Positions 14,187 to 20,483 of a stretch of DNA of 20,483 nt are shown one piece after another; the stretch's first letter is position 1; every line of letters starts with the position of its first letter. The DNA comes from CAZRZN01 sp964604565. GTDB lineage: Bacteria; Pseudomonadota; Alphaproteobacteria; Rhodobacterales; Rhodobacteraceae. The stretch spans positions 1 through 20,483 of the forward strand of contig CAZRZN010000051.1 of NCBI GenBank assembly GCA_964604565.1, given 5' to 3'. The position numbers and the translations under genes are program-made. The notes under the pieces are model-generated. The model was not told the DNA's origin. It worked only from the letters and a program-made list of their open reading frames with translations, and searched no databases.

Positions 14187-14975
14187 TCAACCAGCGCCCT
14201 GCGCCTTGAGAAAACCGCTCAGGATCCGCGCATATACCACCGGGTTTTCAACGCAAGGCAGGTGGCCAGCCCCCTTGATCAGTTCCTTTTGCGCGCCGGG
14301 GACCAGATCGGCGGTTTCGAACACCAGATCAGGCGGGGTGGAGCCGTCTTCGGACCCGGCAATCGCGAGGGTCGGCAGGCGCAGCGCGCTTGTGGAACTG
14401 ATGAAATCCGTTCCGGAGATCGCCGCGGCACAGCCGGTCCAGCCCACCGCGGGCGTCCGCAGGAACATGTTGCGCCATGCCGGAAACTCCGGATCGTCAT
14501 GGAATGGCTTGGAAAACCAGCGCACCATGGTCGAATCGACAACCGCTTCGAGCCCGCCAGCCTCCACCGCGGCAATGCGTTCTGCCCACATGTCACGTGT
14601 AGCGATCTTGGCGCCGGTGTTCGACAGCACCATGGCCCGGACAAGATCCAGCCGCTTTGCCGCCAGACCCTGTGCGATCATGCCGCCGATGGACAGGCCG
14701 ACAAAGATCGCATCCTTGAAACCGGTCAGGTCCATCAGTCTTTCCGTGTCGGTGACAAGCGCCCCCATGCTGTAGGGTCCGGCGGGCGTGTCCGACAGCC
14801 CGTGACCGCGCTTGTCGAACCGCAGGATGCGCAAGCCCTGTGGCAACAGGGGTAGAATGCTGTCCCAAAGCCGAAAATCCGTGCCGAGCGAGTTGGCAAA
14901 GACAACCGGCGTGCCATCCTCCGGTCCGGTCACCTGATAATGCAGGCGAAGATCGCCAAGTTGAGCCATTTGCAT
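14187..14975 (-). CDS. pcaD: 3-oxoadipate enol-lactonase
   Basis: This 262-residue alpha/beta hydrolase matches PcaD, which opens beta-ketoadipate enol-lactone to beta-ketoadipate, the convergence point of the catechol and protocatechuate branches. Hallmarks: 'VVFANSLGTDFRLWD' (24-38) near the oxyanion hole, 'RFDKRGHGLSD' (52-62), nucleophile S95 in GLSIGG, D210 in GSEDGSTPP and H238 in GAGHLP. The start at 14975 has GGAGGG 7 nt upstream, better than the in-frame ATG two codons later. It is the first gene of the minus-strand catabolic block. No PcaQ-type site was recognised in the 91 nt upstream. Confidence 0.9.
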   Translation of the reverse strand: MQMAQLGDLRLHYQVTGPEDGTPVVFANSLGTDFRLWDSILPLLPQGLRILRFDKRGHGLSDTPAGPYSMGALVTDTERLMDLTGFKDAIFVGLSIGGMIAQGLAAKRLDLVRAMVLSNTGAKIATRDMWAERIAAVEAGGLEAVVDSTMVRWFSKPFHDDPEFPAWRNMFLRTPAVGWTGCAAAISGTDFISSTSALRLPTLAIAGSEDGSTPPDLVFETADLVPGAQKELIKGAGHLPCVENPVVYARILSGFLKAQGAG

Positions 14976-15066
14976 GTCGCGTCCCTCCGTTTTCCGTGAT
15001 GTATCCCGAAGGCGCGCGGGCGGGAAGGGGGCCGCGCCACTCAGTGGGATCGCCCGGGTCGGCGGG

Positions 15067-16194
15067 TCAACGCGCGTAAAGCGTATCCAGCGGCAGCACG
15101 CCGCCCGACATGGCGTTGATCGTCGTGGTTGGCTCGGGCACGCGCGTCAGGTCGGCCCCGTTCACGAAATCGAAATCCACCTGATAACTTTGCACCGTAA
15201 AGCCGCCCGATCCCTGTTCGAGGGTCAATTCCACGCGACAATACATCTGCGAACCCACGCTATACCAGCCGGGCAGGAAATATCCCGGCCCGATCAACAC
15301 GGCGCGCAGCTTTTCCGGTGCGAAGCCCTGCGCCGGTTCGCGTTCGCGGACCAGAACCTGGTGGTTCGGACCGAGACTTTCCGGATCCGTCGCGCGGCGC
15401 ACGAGGTCTGAATAATCATAGCCTTCGACGACCATGTGTTGCCGGTAGGTCAGGGTGTGGCTGCTGATGCAGATCCGTTTCAGTAAACGGTCGATGCTGT
15501 CCCGCTGATCGGCAAAGACCGCCTCCGCCTCCAGATCTTGCAACAGCTCGATGTTGAGCAGGCGCGCTTCGCCGATGGTGTCGACGTGGCGCATGACGCC
15601 GGAGGGCGTCCCCAGAACGAGCGCGAGCAACTCCTGTGGCAGCGCCGGTCCCGCGGTGGTCACCGCGGTGTAGGATCGATCAGCCAGCAGTTTGGCCACC
15701 TGCAGGGCCACGCGAAAGACTTCCGCGTCCGATGCGGCCGGTGTCGCGCCGTCACGGATGAAGGGCGAGTGAAATCCCAACCGCGCGCCCGGCTCCATCT
15801 GACGGCTGGGATAGGGGCTGTTGGCGCCATAGGCCTGACCGAACATGAACAGGATCGCGCAGGAGGACAGACATTCCTCGCCGGAACGGATGCGTGTGCC
15901 GAAGTGAAAGCCGCCCTGTCCCTCGGCCGCCTCAAGAAAGGCCAGAACCTCTGCCAGGGAACCGCCGGGGCTGTTCAGGCAGATGCGCGGCCCAAAGCTG
16001 TCCAACAGGCCCGTATCGCTGGCGCGCGTCAGATCGCCCTTTTCGATAATGCCCTCGAAGAGCAATGCGCAATCGCGATCACCAGCTTGGGAAAGCGCGC
16101 TCCAGCTTCCGGCCTGCGCGGGTGCGGTCAGGCCTGTCAGGGTCAGACAGGTCAGGAAAAGATAGAAGATGGTTGATGGAAAAAGCGTCCGCAT
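15067..16194 (-). CDS. secreted ClpP-fold protein (COG3904-like)
   Basis: This 375-residue protein has a clear signal peptide, MRTLFPST plus a hydrophobic stretch, ending TAPAQA at about residue 28. The mature part resembles periplasmic ClpP/crotonase-fold proteins: 'CLNSPGGSLAEV' (72-83), 'CLSSCAILFMFG' (108-119) with candidate nucleophile S110 or S111, and 'GARLGFHSPF' (136-145) with candidate H142. Residues about 200-375 are an extra region I do not recognise, with a C-terminal part (about 290-375) that may be a separate beta-rich domain. The ATG at 16194 has AGGTG about 7 nt upstream; codons further 5' lack a signal sequence. It is likely a periplasmic serine protease or a related non-catalytic protein. 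It follows the FKBP gene after 129 nt. Confidence 0.8.
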   Translation of the reverse strand: MRTLFPSTIFYLFLTCLTLTGLTAPAQAGSWSALSQAGDRDCALLFEGIIEKGDLTRASDTGLLDSFGPRICLNSPGGSLAEVLAFLEAAEGQGGFHFGTRIRSGEECLSSCAILFMFGQAYGANSPYPSRQMEPGARLGFHSPFIRDGATPAASDAEVFRVALQVAKLLADRSYTAVTTAGPALPQELLALVLGTPSGVMRHVDTIGEARLLNIELLQDLEAEAVFADQRDSIDRLLKRICISSHTLTYRQHMVVEGYDYSDLVRRATDPESLGPNHQVLVREREPAQGFAPEKLRAVLIGPGYFLPGWYSVGSQMYCRVELTLEQGSGGFTVQSYQVDFDFVNGADLTRVPEPTTTINAMSGGVLPLDTLYAR

Positions 16195-16279
16195 GAATGC
16201 ACCTGCATGATGGAAAATGTGAAGATCATGCGGGTGAAAGGGTTTCTCAGGCAACTTATTCCTGTCGCCTGCGGCAGTC

Positions 16280-16313
16280 TGCGGCGGCCTGATACCCGGA
16301 TCGAGCCGCCGCA
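16280..16313 (-). terminator. possible hairpin downstream of the FKBP gene
   Basis: TGCGGCGG (16280-16287) and CCGCCGCA (16306-16313) form an 8-bp stem with an 18-nt loop, 11 nt after the FKBP stop on the minus strand. No U-run follows, so factor-independent termination is uncertain. Confidence 0.35.
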
Positions 16314-16323
16314 ATGGCCGAAA

Positions 16324-16752
16324 TCATGCGATTTCGACCAATTCGATGTCAAATGTCAGATCCTTGCCAGCCAATGGATGGTTGGCGTCAAGGGTCACCG
16401 TCTCGTCTGTCACGGCGACGACGGTCACGGGCATGACCTGACCGTTCGGGGTCTGCACCTGAAGCTGGGTGCCAAGGTCGAGGGGGATATCTGCCGGGAT
16501 CTCGGTCCGGGGCACATCCTGCTGCGCCTCGGGGTTGGTATGCCCGTAGGCTTCGTCCGCGGGCACCTGAACCTTTTTCTTTTCGCCTACGGCCATGCCG
16601 GGCACCGCCTTTTCGAGGCCGGGGATGATCTGGCCCTCGCCAATGGTGAACTCGAGCGGGTCCTTGCCGTCGCTGCTGTCGAAGGTTGTGCCGTCTGTCA
16701 GCGTTCCGGTGTAGTGAAGGCGCACGGTATCGCCGGATTTGACCTGCGTCAT
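16324..16752 (-). CDS. FKBP-type peptidyl-prolyl isomerase, SlyD-like
   Basis: This 142-residue cytosolic prolyl isomerase and chaperone is split as in SlyD. The FKBP part is residues about 1-70 and 122-142, with an inserted flap (IF) chaperone domain at about 71-121. Visible motifs: VRLHYTGTLTDGTTFDSS (10-27), FTIGEGQIIPGLEKAV (35-50), the 'VPADEAYG' lead into the insert, and DANHPLAGKDLTFDIEL (122-138). It lacks the His/Cys-rich metal-binding tail of E. coli SlyD, ending just after the core. ATG 16752 has AGGAG 5 nt upstream. It is divergent from the haloacid dehalogenase gene. Confidence 0.93.
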   Translation of the reverse strand: MTQVKSGDTVRLHYTGTLTDGTTFDSSDGKDPLEFTIGEGQIIPGLEKAVPGMAVGEKKKVQVPADEAYGHTNPEAQQDVPRTEIPADIPLDLGTQLQVQTPNGQVMPVTVVAVTDETVTLDANHPLAGKDLTFDIELVEIA

Positions 16753-16946
16753 GGGGACTCCTGTCATTTTTGGGGGGTTGCTTTTGAGGCCGGGGCCGTC
16801 CCGGGTGCTCGGATACAAGTCCCGACCTTACGGCGTGAGGCAGGATTTTGCAAAGGGCCATATGCGGCCAATCCGCCCGGATCGGGCTTTTCGTGCCGCG
16901 CCCTCCGTGTCAGTGTAGCGCGGCAATCGGCGCGGAAGGGGCGAAA
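16753..16946. other. divergent intergenic region
   Basis: This is 194 nt between the FKBP and dehalogenase genes and must hold both promoters. TTGCAA-17-TAAGGT on the minus strand (around 16820-16850) is only a weak promoter match. I see no gene or repeat. Confidence 0.4.
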
Positions 16947-17624
16947 ATGGCGATCAAGCTGTGTGTCTTCGACGCATACGGCACATTGTTCGATGTGGCG
17001 GGTGCGGCCCGGACGGCGGCCGGTCAACCGGGGCAGGCGCGTCTTGCCGAGGTCTGGCCGCAGCTGGCCGAGGACTGGCGTCGCAAGCAACTGGAATACA
17101 GCTGGCTGCGGTCGGTGACCGGGGATTATGTGCCTTTCTGGCAAGTGACCAAGGACGGACTCGACTGGGCGATGGAGCGGGCCGGATTGGACGATCCGGA
17201 GCTGCGCGAAAGCCTGTTGGCGCTTTACTGGGAGCTTCCGGCCTATCGCGAGGTGCCGATGATGCTGGCGCAGGTCAAGGCGCGTGGGCTTTCGACGGCG
17301 ATCCTGTCGAATGGCAATCGCGACATGTTGGAAGGCGCCGTGGAGCACGCCGGCATCGGGGAGTTCCTGCAAGCAGTCCTATCGGTCGAACAGGTCGGCA
17401 TTTTCAAACCGGCGCGGCAGGTTTACGATCTCGTCGGTCAGGAATTCGGTTGCGTGCCCGACGAAGTGCTGTTCGTGTCCTCCAATGGCTGGGACGTGGC
17501 GGGCGCGGGGGGCTATGGATTCCGGACCGTCTGGGTGAACCGCGCCGGCCTTCCCATGGACCGCCTGATGGCCCAACCAGATCAGGTCCTGACGGATCTG
17601 ACGCCCATACCGGAGCTTTTGTGA
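16947..17624 (+). CDS. (S)-2-haloacid dehalogenase, type II
   Basis: This 225-residue HAD-superfamily enzyme replaces the halogen of short 2-haloalkanoates with hydroxyl, inverting configuration. Residue by residue it follows L-DEX YL: nucleophile D9 and T13 in FDAYGTLFD, R45/R46 before KQLEYSWLRS (47-56), S121-N122 in ILSNGN, K154 and Y160 in FKPARQVY, and S178/N180/D183 in VSSNGWD. The final four sites all sit three residues after their L-DEX counterparts. That conservation separates it from generic HAD phosphatases. ATG 16947 is preceded by GGAAGGGG. Its TGA overlaps the ATG of the next gene by one base (TGATG), a classic coupled pair. Confidence 0.9.
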   Translation: MAIKLCVFDAYGTLFDVAGAARTAAGQPGQARLAEVWPQLAEDWRRKQLEYSWLRSVTGDYVPFWQVTKDGLDWAMERAGLDDPELRESLLALYWELPAYREVPMMLAQVKARGLSTAILSNGNRDMLEGAVEHAGIGEFLQAVLSVEQVGIFKPARQVYDLVGQEFGCVPDEVLFVSSNGWDVAGAGGYGFRTVWVNRAGLPMDRLMAQPDQVLTDLTPIPELL

Positions 17625-18454
17625 TGCCTTCATTCAACACGTCGGACGGTCTGTCGCTGTTCTACCGGGACGAGGGCGAGGGGCTGCCCCTGCTCTGCCT
17701 TGCCGGATTGACGCGGGATGGGCGCGATTTCGATTTTGTCGCGCCCCATCTGGAAGGGCTCCGCCTGATCCGTCTGGACTATCGAGGGCGCGGCCAGTCG
17801 GACTGGGCGCCTGCGGACACCTACCAGATCCCGGTCGAGGGCCGCGATGCGCTGGAGTTGCTGGATCATCTCGGGATCGACCGGGCTGCGGTTCTGGGGA
17901 CGTCCCGGGGCGGGCTGATTGCCATGGTGCTTGCGGCGACGGCACGGAATCGGCTGCTGGGCGTCGCGCTGAACGACATCGGACCTGAGATCGCCCCGGC
18001 CGGACTGCAGGTCATCGAGACCTACCTTGGTCGGTTGCCACCGCAGAGAACGCTCGCGGAGGTCGCGGCGCGGCGGGCCGAGGTGATGACCGGCTTTGTC
18101 GGTGTGCCCGCAAGCCGGTGGCGCGAAGAGGCGGAGCGCCTGTTTATCGAAACGCCCGAGGGGCTGAAACTGACCTATGATCCGAAATTGCGCGACGCGG
18201 TGCTGGGAGACGGCGCGCAGCCGGTTCCGGATCTTTGGCCCCTGTTCGATGCGCTGGCGGGTCTGCCGCTATGTGGCCTTCGGGGAGGCAATTCGGATCT
18301 GCTGACTGCGGAAACTTTTGCCGAGATGCAACGCAGGCGGCCCGACATGATCGCGGTAGAAGTAGCGGGCCGCGGGCACATACCATTTCTGGATGAACCC
18401 GAATCTCTTGATGTGCTGAGGCGGTGGTTGGGGATGCTTGAAGCGGGACGGTGA
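17624..18454 (+). CDS. alpha/beta hydrolase
   Basis: This 276-residue alpha/beta hydrolase has a serine triad: S94 in LGTSRGG, D225 in 'RGGNSDLL' and H252 in GRGHIPFLDEP. 'RLDYRGRGQSD' (50-60) is the usual loop after strand 4. The nucleophile is Ser rather than Asp, so it is not a haloalkane or fluoroacetate dehalogenase; an ester, lactone or C-C bond hydrolase is likely. It shares one base with the upstream haloacid dehalogenase, pointing to a common role or at least common expression. It ends convergently with truB. Confidence 0.9.
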   Translation: MPSFNTSDGLSLFYRDEGEGLPLLCLAGLTRDGRDFDFVAPHLEGLRLIRLDYRGRGQSDWAPADTYQIPVEGRDALELLDHLGIDRAAVLGTSRGGLIAMVLAATARNRLLGVALNDIGPEIAPAGLQVIETYLGRLPPQRTLAEVAARRAEVMTGFVGVPASRWREEAERLFIETPEGLKLTYDPKLRDAVLGDGAQPVPDLWPLFDALAGLPLCGLRGGNSDLLTAETFAEMQRRRPDMIAVEVAGRGHIPFLDEPESLDVLRRWLGMLEAGR

Positions 18455-18510
18455 CGGCGCTCCTGCACCCTTTCGGGCGCATATCGCCCCGCCCACCGTC
18501 CCGCCATCCC

Positions 18511-18536
18511 TCCCGGGATCCGGAAGGCGCCCGGGA
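18511..18536 (-). terminator. possible bidirectional hairpin between converging genes
   Basis: TCCCGGG (18511-18517) and CCCGGGA (18530-18536) form a 7-bp GC stem with a 12-nt loop, immediately next to the truB stop and 57 nt after the hydrolase stop. Placement suits a shared terminator, but neither side has a T-run. Confidence 0.4.
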
Positions 18537-19448
18537 TCAGGACGGAAGATTGAAGACGCGTGAGGGATGCAGCTCACCGGCCTTGTAGTGCCCCACAGCC
18601 AGCGGCGTGCCCTCGAAGGAAGCCCACGCCTCGTCCCCGTATTCGACGTTGCCGGTCAGCACCAGTCCCGGGTTGCCATTGCGCAGGCGCGCCGCGCCCT
18701 GCGCCGTGCAGCGCAATTCCGGCAGGTCGGTCAGACCGGTTTCCAGCGGCAGAAGATAGGAGTCTAGGTCCGGCGTCCGGGCCATTGCGTCGATCTGGTC
18801 CAGCGTCAGGCCATCGGCCACCTCGAAAGGTCCGGACCAGACGCGGCGCAGGCTACGCACATGCGCGTAGCACCCCAACGCGCGGCCAAGGTCGCGGGCG
18901 ATGGACCGCACGTAGCCGCCCTTGCCGCAGGTCATTTCCAGAACAGCGTGATCCATATCGGGGCGGTCCGTCAGCAAGAGTTCCTCGACCCAGAGCGGTC
19001 TTGGCGCAATCTCCATGTCCTCACCGTCGCGGGCCCGTTTGTAGGCGCGTTCGCCGTCGATCTTGACCGCGGAAAACTGCGGGGGCACCTGCATGATTTC
19101 GCCGACGAACCCGTGCAGGGCTTCCTTGATCTCCGCGTCCGAAGGGCGCAGGTCCGATGTCTGTGTGACTTCGCCCTCGGCATCGTCGGTATTGGTGGCC
19201 TGCCCGAAGCGGACGGTGAAATGATAGGCTTTGAGCGCGTCGGTGACATAGGGCACGGTCTTTGTCGCCTCGCCAAGGGCCACCGCCAGAACGCCCGTGG
19301 CGTCCGGGTCCAGCGTCCCGGCGTGGCCGGCCTTTTTCGCGTCCAGTGCCCAGCGGACCTTGTTGACCACGGCGGTGGATGTCAGGCCCGCGGGCTTGTC
19401 GACGATCAGCCAGCCGGATATGTCGCGGCCCTTGCGTTTGCGTCCCAT
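18537..19448 (-). CDS. truB: tRNA pseudouridine(55) synthase
   Basis: This 303-residue TruB isomerises U55 of the tRNA T-loop to pseudouridine. The catalytic aspartate is D47 in GHAGTLDPDATG (41-52; E. coli D48). Other signatures are 'GWLIVDKPAGLTS' (12-24), 'VPPQFSAVKIDGERAYKRAR' (121-140) and 'CGKGGYVRSIARDLG' (174-188). ATG 19448 has AAGGTG upstream and a good promoter 30-58 nt away, so it appears to have its own transcription start rather than sitting behind rbfA as in many bacteria. Length is normal for the family. Confidence 0.97.
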   Translation of the reverse strand: MGRKRKGRDISGWLIVDKPAGLTSTAVVNKVRWALDAKKAGHAGTLDPDATGVLAVALGEATKTVPYVTDALKAYHFTVRFGQATNTDDAEGEVTQTSDLRPSDAEIKEALHGFVGEIMQVPPQFSAVKIDGERAYKRARDGEDMEIAPRPLWVEELLLTDRPDMDHAVLEMTCGKGGYVRSIARDLGRALGCYAHVRSLRRVWSGPFEVADGLTLDQIDAMARTPDLDSYLLPLETGLTDLPELRCTAQGAARLRNGNPGLVLTGNVEYGDEAWASFEGTPLAVGHYKAGELHPSRVFNLPS

Positions 19449-19477
19449 GGATCACCTTGCCTGTTCGGAGAGTGGCG

Positions 19478-19506
19478 CAGATAGCAACGCCTGTCCTGCC
19501 TGTCAA
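19478..19506 (-). promoter_or_regulatory. predicted sigma-70 promoter of truB
   Basis: On the minus strand a perfect -35 TTGACA (19501-19506) is followed by a 17-nt spacer and TATCTG (19478-19483) preceded by TGC, an extended -10. This would start transcription near 19471, leaving a leader of about 23 nt before the ATG. Confidence 0.6.
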
Positions 19507-19519
19507 TTCACGGTCAACG

Positions 19520-19537
19520 CGCCGGGGCGGACCGGCG
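19520..19537 (-). terminator. GC hairpin upstream of the truB promoter
   Basis: CGCCGG (19520-19525) and CCGGCG (19532-19537) make a 6-bp stem with a 6-nt loop, between the repeat element and the truB promoter. It may help isolate truB from metG transcription. No T-run follows. Confidence 0.35.
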
Positions 19538-19602
19538 TCGGGGGCTGTCCGCCCCCACACGCTGCGCGCGTTCCCCCGAGAGTATTTTTGCAGAGAAGAA
19601 AC
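19538..19602. repeat. Rhodobacterales-type dispersed intergenic element
   Basis: GGGGGC (19540-19545), loop TGTCC, GCCCCC (19551-19556), then a GC-rich stretch and CCCCCGAGAGTATTTTTGCAGAGAAGAAAC (19573-19602). From memory, a GGGGG-CCCCC hairpin followed by an AGTATTTTT-AGAAGAA tail recurs many times between genes in Roseobacter and Rhodobacter genomes. Only one copy is in this window. The hairpin may act as a transcription end for metG. Confidence 0.5.
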
Positions 19603-19673
19603 AGGTGGGGACGCCCGCGTGGCACGATATTGCCGATGGACGGTTCAACCGGTGGGAGGCGGTGCGCCGTGGT

Positions 19674-20483
19674 TCACCGGTTGCCGGAGAACCTGTCTTG
19701 CCATTCCTCGCGTTCGGCATCTGTGATCTTGCGAAAGGTCACATCCGGCACGGTGAAGGCATGGCCCGCCGGCAGCGCCTGAAGCGCTGCGGCCACATCT
19801 TCCGGCCACATGGCGTCATCGCTTTGCATGGCCGCGCGCAATTCGGCGCAAGCGTCGGGAATGAAGGGATCGGAGATCACCGCATAAAGCCGGATGAGGT
19901 TCAGCGCGAGCCGGATCTGCATGGCCGCCTGTTCCGGATCGGTCTTGAAGGTGGTCCAGGGCGCCACCTCTTGCAGGTATTCGTTGCCGAGAACCCAGGC
20001 CGCGCGCAGGGCCATAGCCGCCTTGCGGATCTCGATCGCTTCCATGTGGGTCTCATATTCGCGGACCTTGGCGGTCAGATCGGCGATCAGCTTTTCCTCT
20101 GCCGCGCCGGGGGTGCCGCCCTCCGGCACCGCTTCGGAGAACTTGGAGCGGCAGAACTTGGTCACGCGGCTGGCAAAATTGCCCAACACATCGGCGAGGT
20201 CCTTGTTCACGCCGGACTGGAAATTCTCCCATGTGAATTCGCTGTCCGACGTCTCGGGCACATGAGACAGCAACCACCAGCGCCAGTAATCCGCTGGCAG
20301 GATCTCCAGCGCCTGATCCATGAACACGCCGCGCCCCCGCGACGTGCTGAATTGTCCCCCGTCATAGTTGAGGTAGTTGAAGGACTTGATGTAGTCGACC
20401 AGCTTCCACGGCTCACCCGAGCCAAGGATTGTCACCGGAAAGCTGAGCGTGTGGAAGGGCACGTTGTCCTTGCCCATGAACTG
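19674..20483 (-). CDS. metG: methionyl-tRNA synthetase, C-terminal part (runs off the window)
   Basis: The last 269 residues of MetRS are present; the 5' end lies beyond the right edge. The first two codons at the edge read Gln-Phe, continuing 'QFMGKDNVPFH', a conserved stretch of the catalytic core. The class I signature loop is QFSTSRGRG, a variant of KMSKS with Thr at the second Lys position, as in a known MetRS subgroup (KFSTSR). 'ADYWRWWLLSHVPETSDSEF' follows, then the anticodon-binding helical domain, with 'AWVLGNEYLQEVAPW' and 'IRLYAVISDPFIP'. The protein ends without an extra C-terminal tRNA-binding (Trbp111-like) domain. Confidence 0.97.
   Translation of the reverse strand, partial: QFMGKDNVPFHTLSFPVTILGSGEPWKLVDYIKSFNYLNYDGGQFSTSRGRGVFMDQALEILPADYWRWWLLSHVPETSDSEFTWENFQSGVNKDLADVLGNFASRVTKFCRSKFSEAVPEGGTPGAAEEKLIADLTAKVREYETHMEAIEIRKAAMALRAAWVLGNEYLQEVAPWTTFKTDPEQAAMQIRLALNLIRLYAVISDPFIPDACAELRAAMQSDDAMWPEDVAAALQALPAGHAFTVPDVTFRKITDAEREEWQDRFSGNR

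Noticed and set aside
17624..18454. Fluoroacetate or haloalkane dehalogenase, suggested by the neighbouring haloacid dehalogenase
   Set aside because: The nucleophile is Ser94 (GTSRGG), whereas those dehalogenases need Asp.

Overview
The window is GC-rich, tightly packed bacterial chromosome. Codon use, the set of catabolic genes, the form of the housekeeping genes (truB, metG, a SlyD-type FKBP) and a GC hairpin followed by an AGTATTTTT tail between truB and metG all point to an alphaproteobacterium, most likely a marine Rhodobacterales (Roseobacter-group) organism. That placement is inference. No tRNA, rRNA, CRISPR array or intact insertion sequence was seen.

Layout from left to right. (1) 1-266: an upstream region that may hold the decayed left end of an IS3-type element and carries three copies of GGTGCAA. 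(2) 267-2171, plus strand: a two-gene operon of a pyridoxal-kinase-like PfkB-superfamily kinase and an unusual two-domain protein, an N-terminal phosphate-binding TIM barrel fused to a complete methylglyoxal synthase. (3) 2314-4170, minus strand: a SAM-dependent methyltransferase followed 6 nt later by a SRAP (YedK/HMCES) DNA-crosslink protein. (4) 4507-6405, plus strand: a 632-residue acyl-CoA synthetase, divergent from the methyltransferase across a 336-nt spacer that contains a long imperfect palindrome. (5) 6604-14975, minus strand: eight co-directional genes. In transcription order they are pcaD, an alpha/beta hydrolase, pcaB, an MFS transporter, a zinc alcohol dehydrogenase, an enolase-superfamily dehydratase, an ArsR regulator of the persulfide-sensing SqrR/BigR type, and an amidase. 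(6) 15067-16752, minus strand: a secreted ClpP-fold protein and a SlyD-like prolyl isomerase. (7) 16947-18454, plus strand: a type II haloacid dehalogenase translationally coupled to an alpha/beta hydrolase. (8) 18537-20483, minus strand: truB and the 3' part of metG.

How the genes may work together. The 6.6-15 kb block looks like a catabolic island for an aromatic or lactone-type substrate. PcaB and PcaD belong to the beta-ketoadipate pathway, yet the ring-cleaving dioxygenase (pcaHG) and the decarboxylase (pcaC) are absent. Their usual places hold a hydrolase, a transporter, a dehydrogenase and an enolase-superfamily enzyme whose first metal-ligand Asp is replaced by Gly. The most novel candidates are the TIM-barrel/methylglyoxal-synthase fusion with its kinase partner, and this rearranged pca-like island with a persulfide-sensor-type regulator and an amidase at its end.
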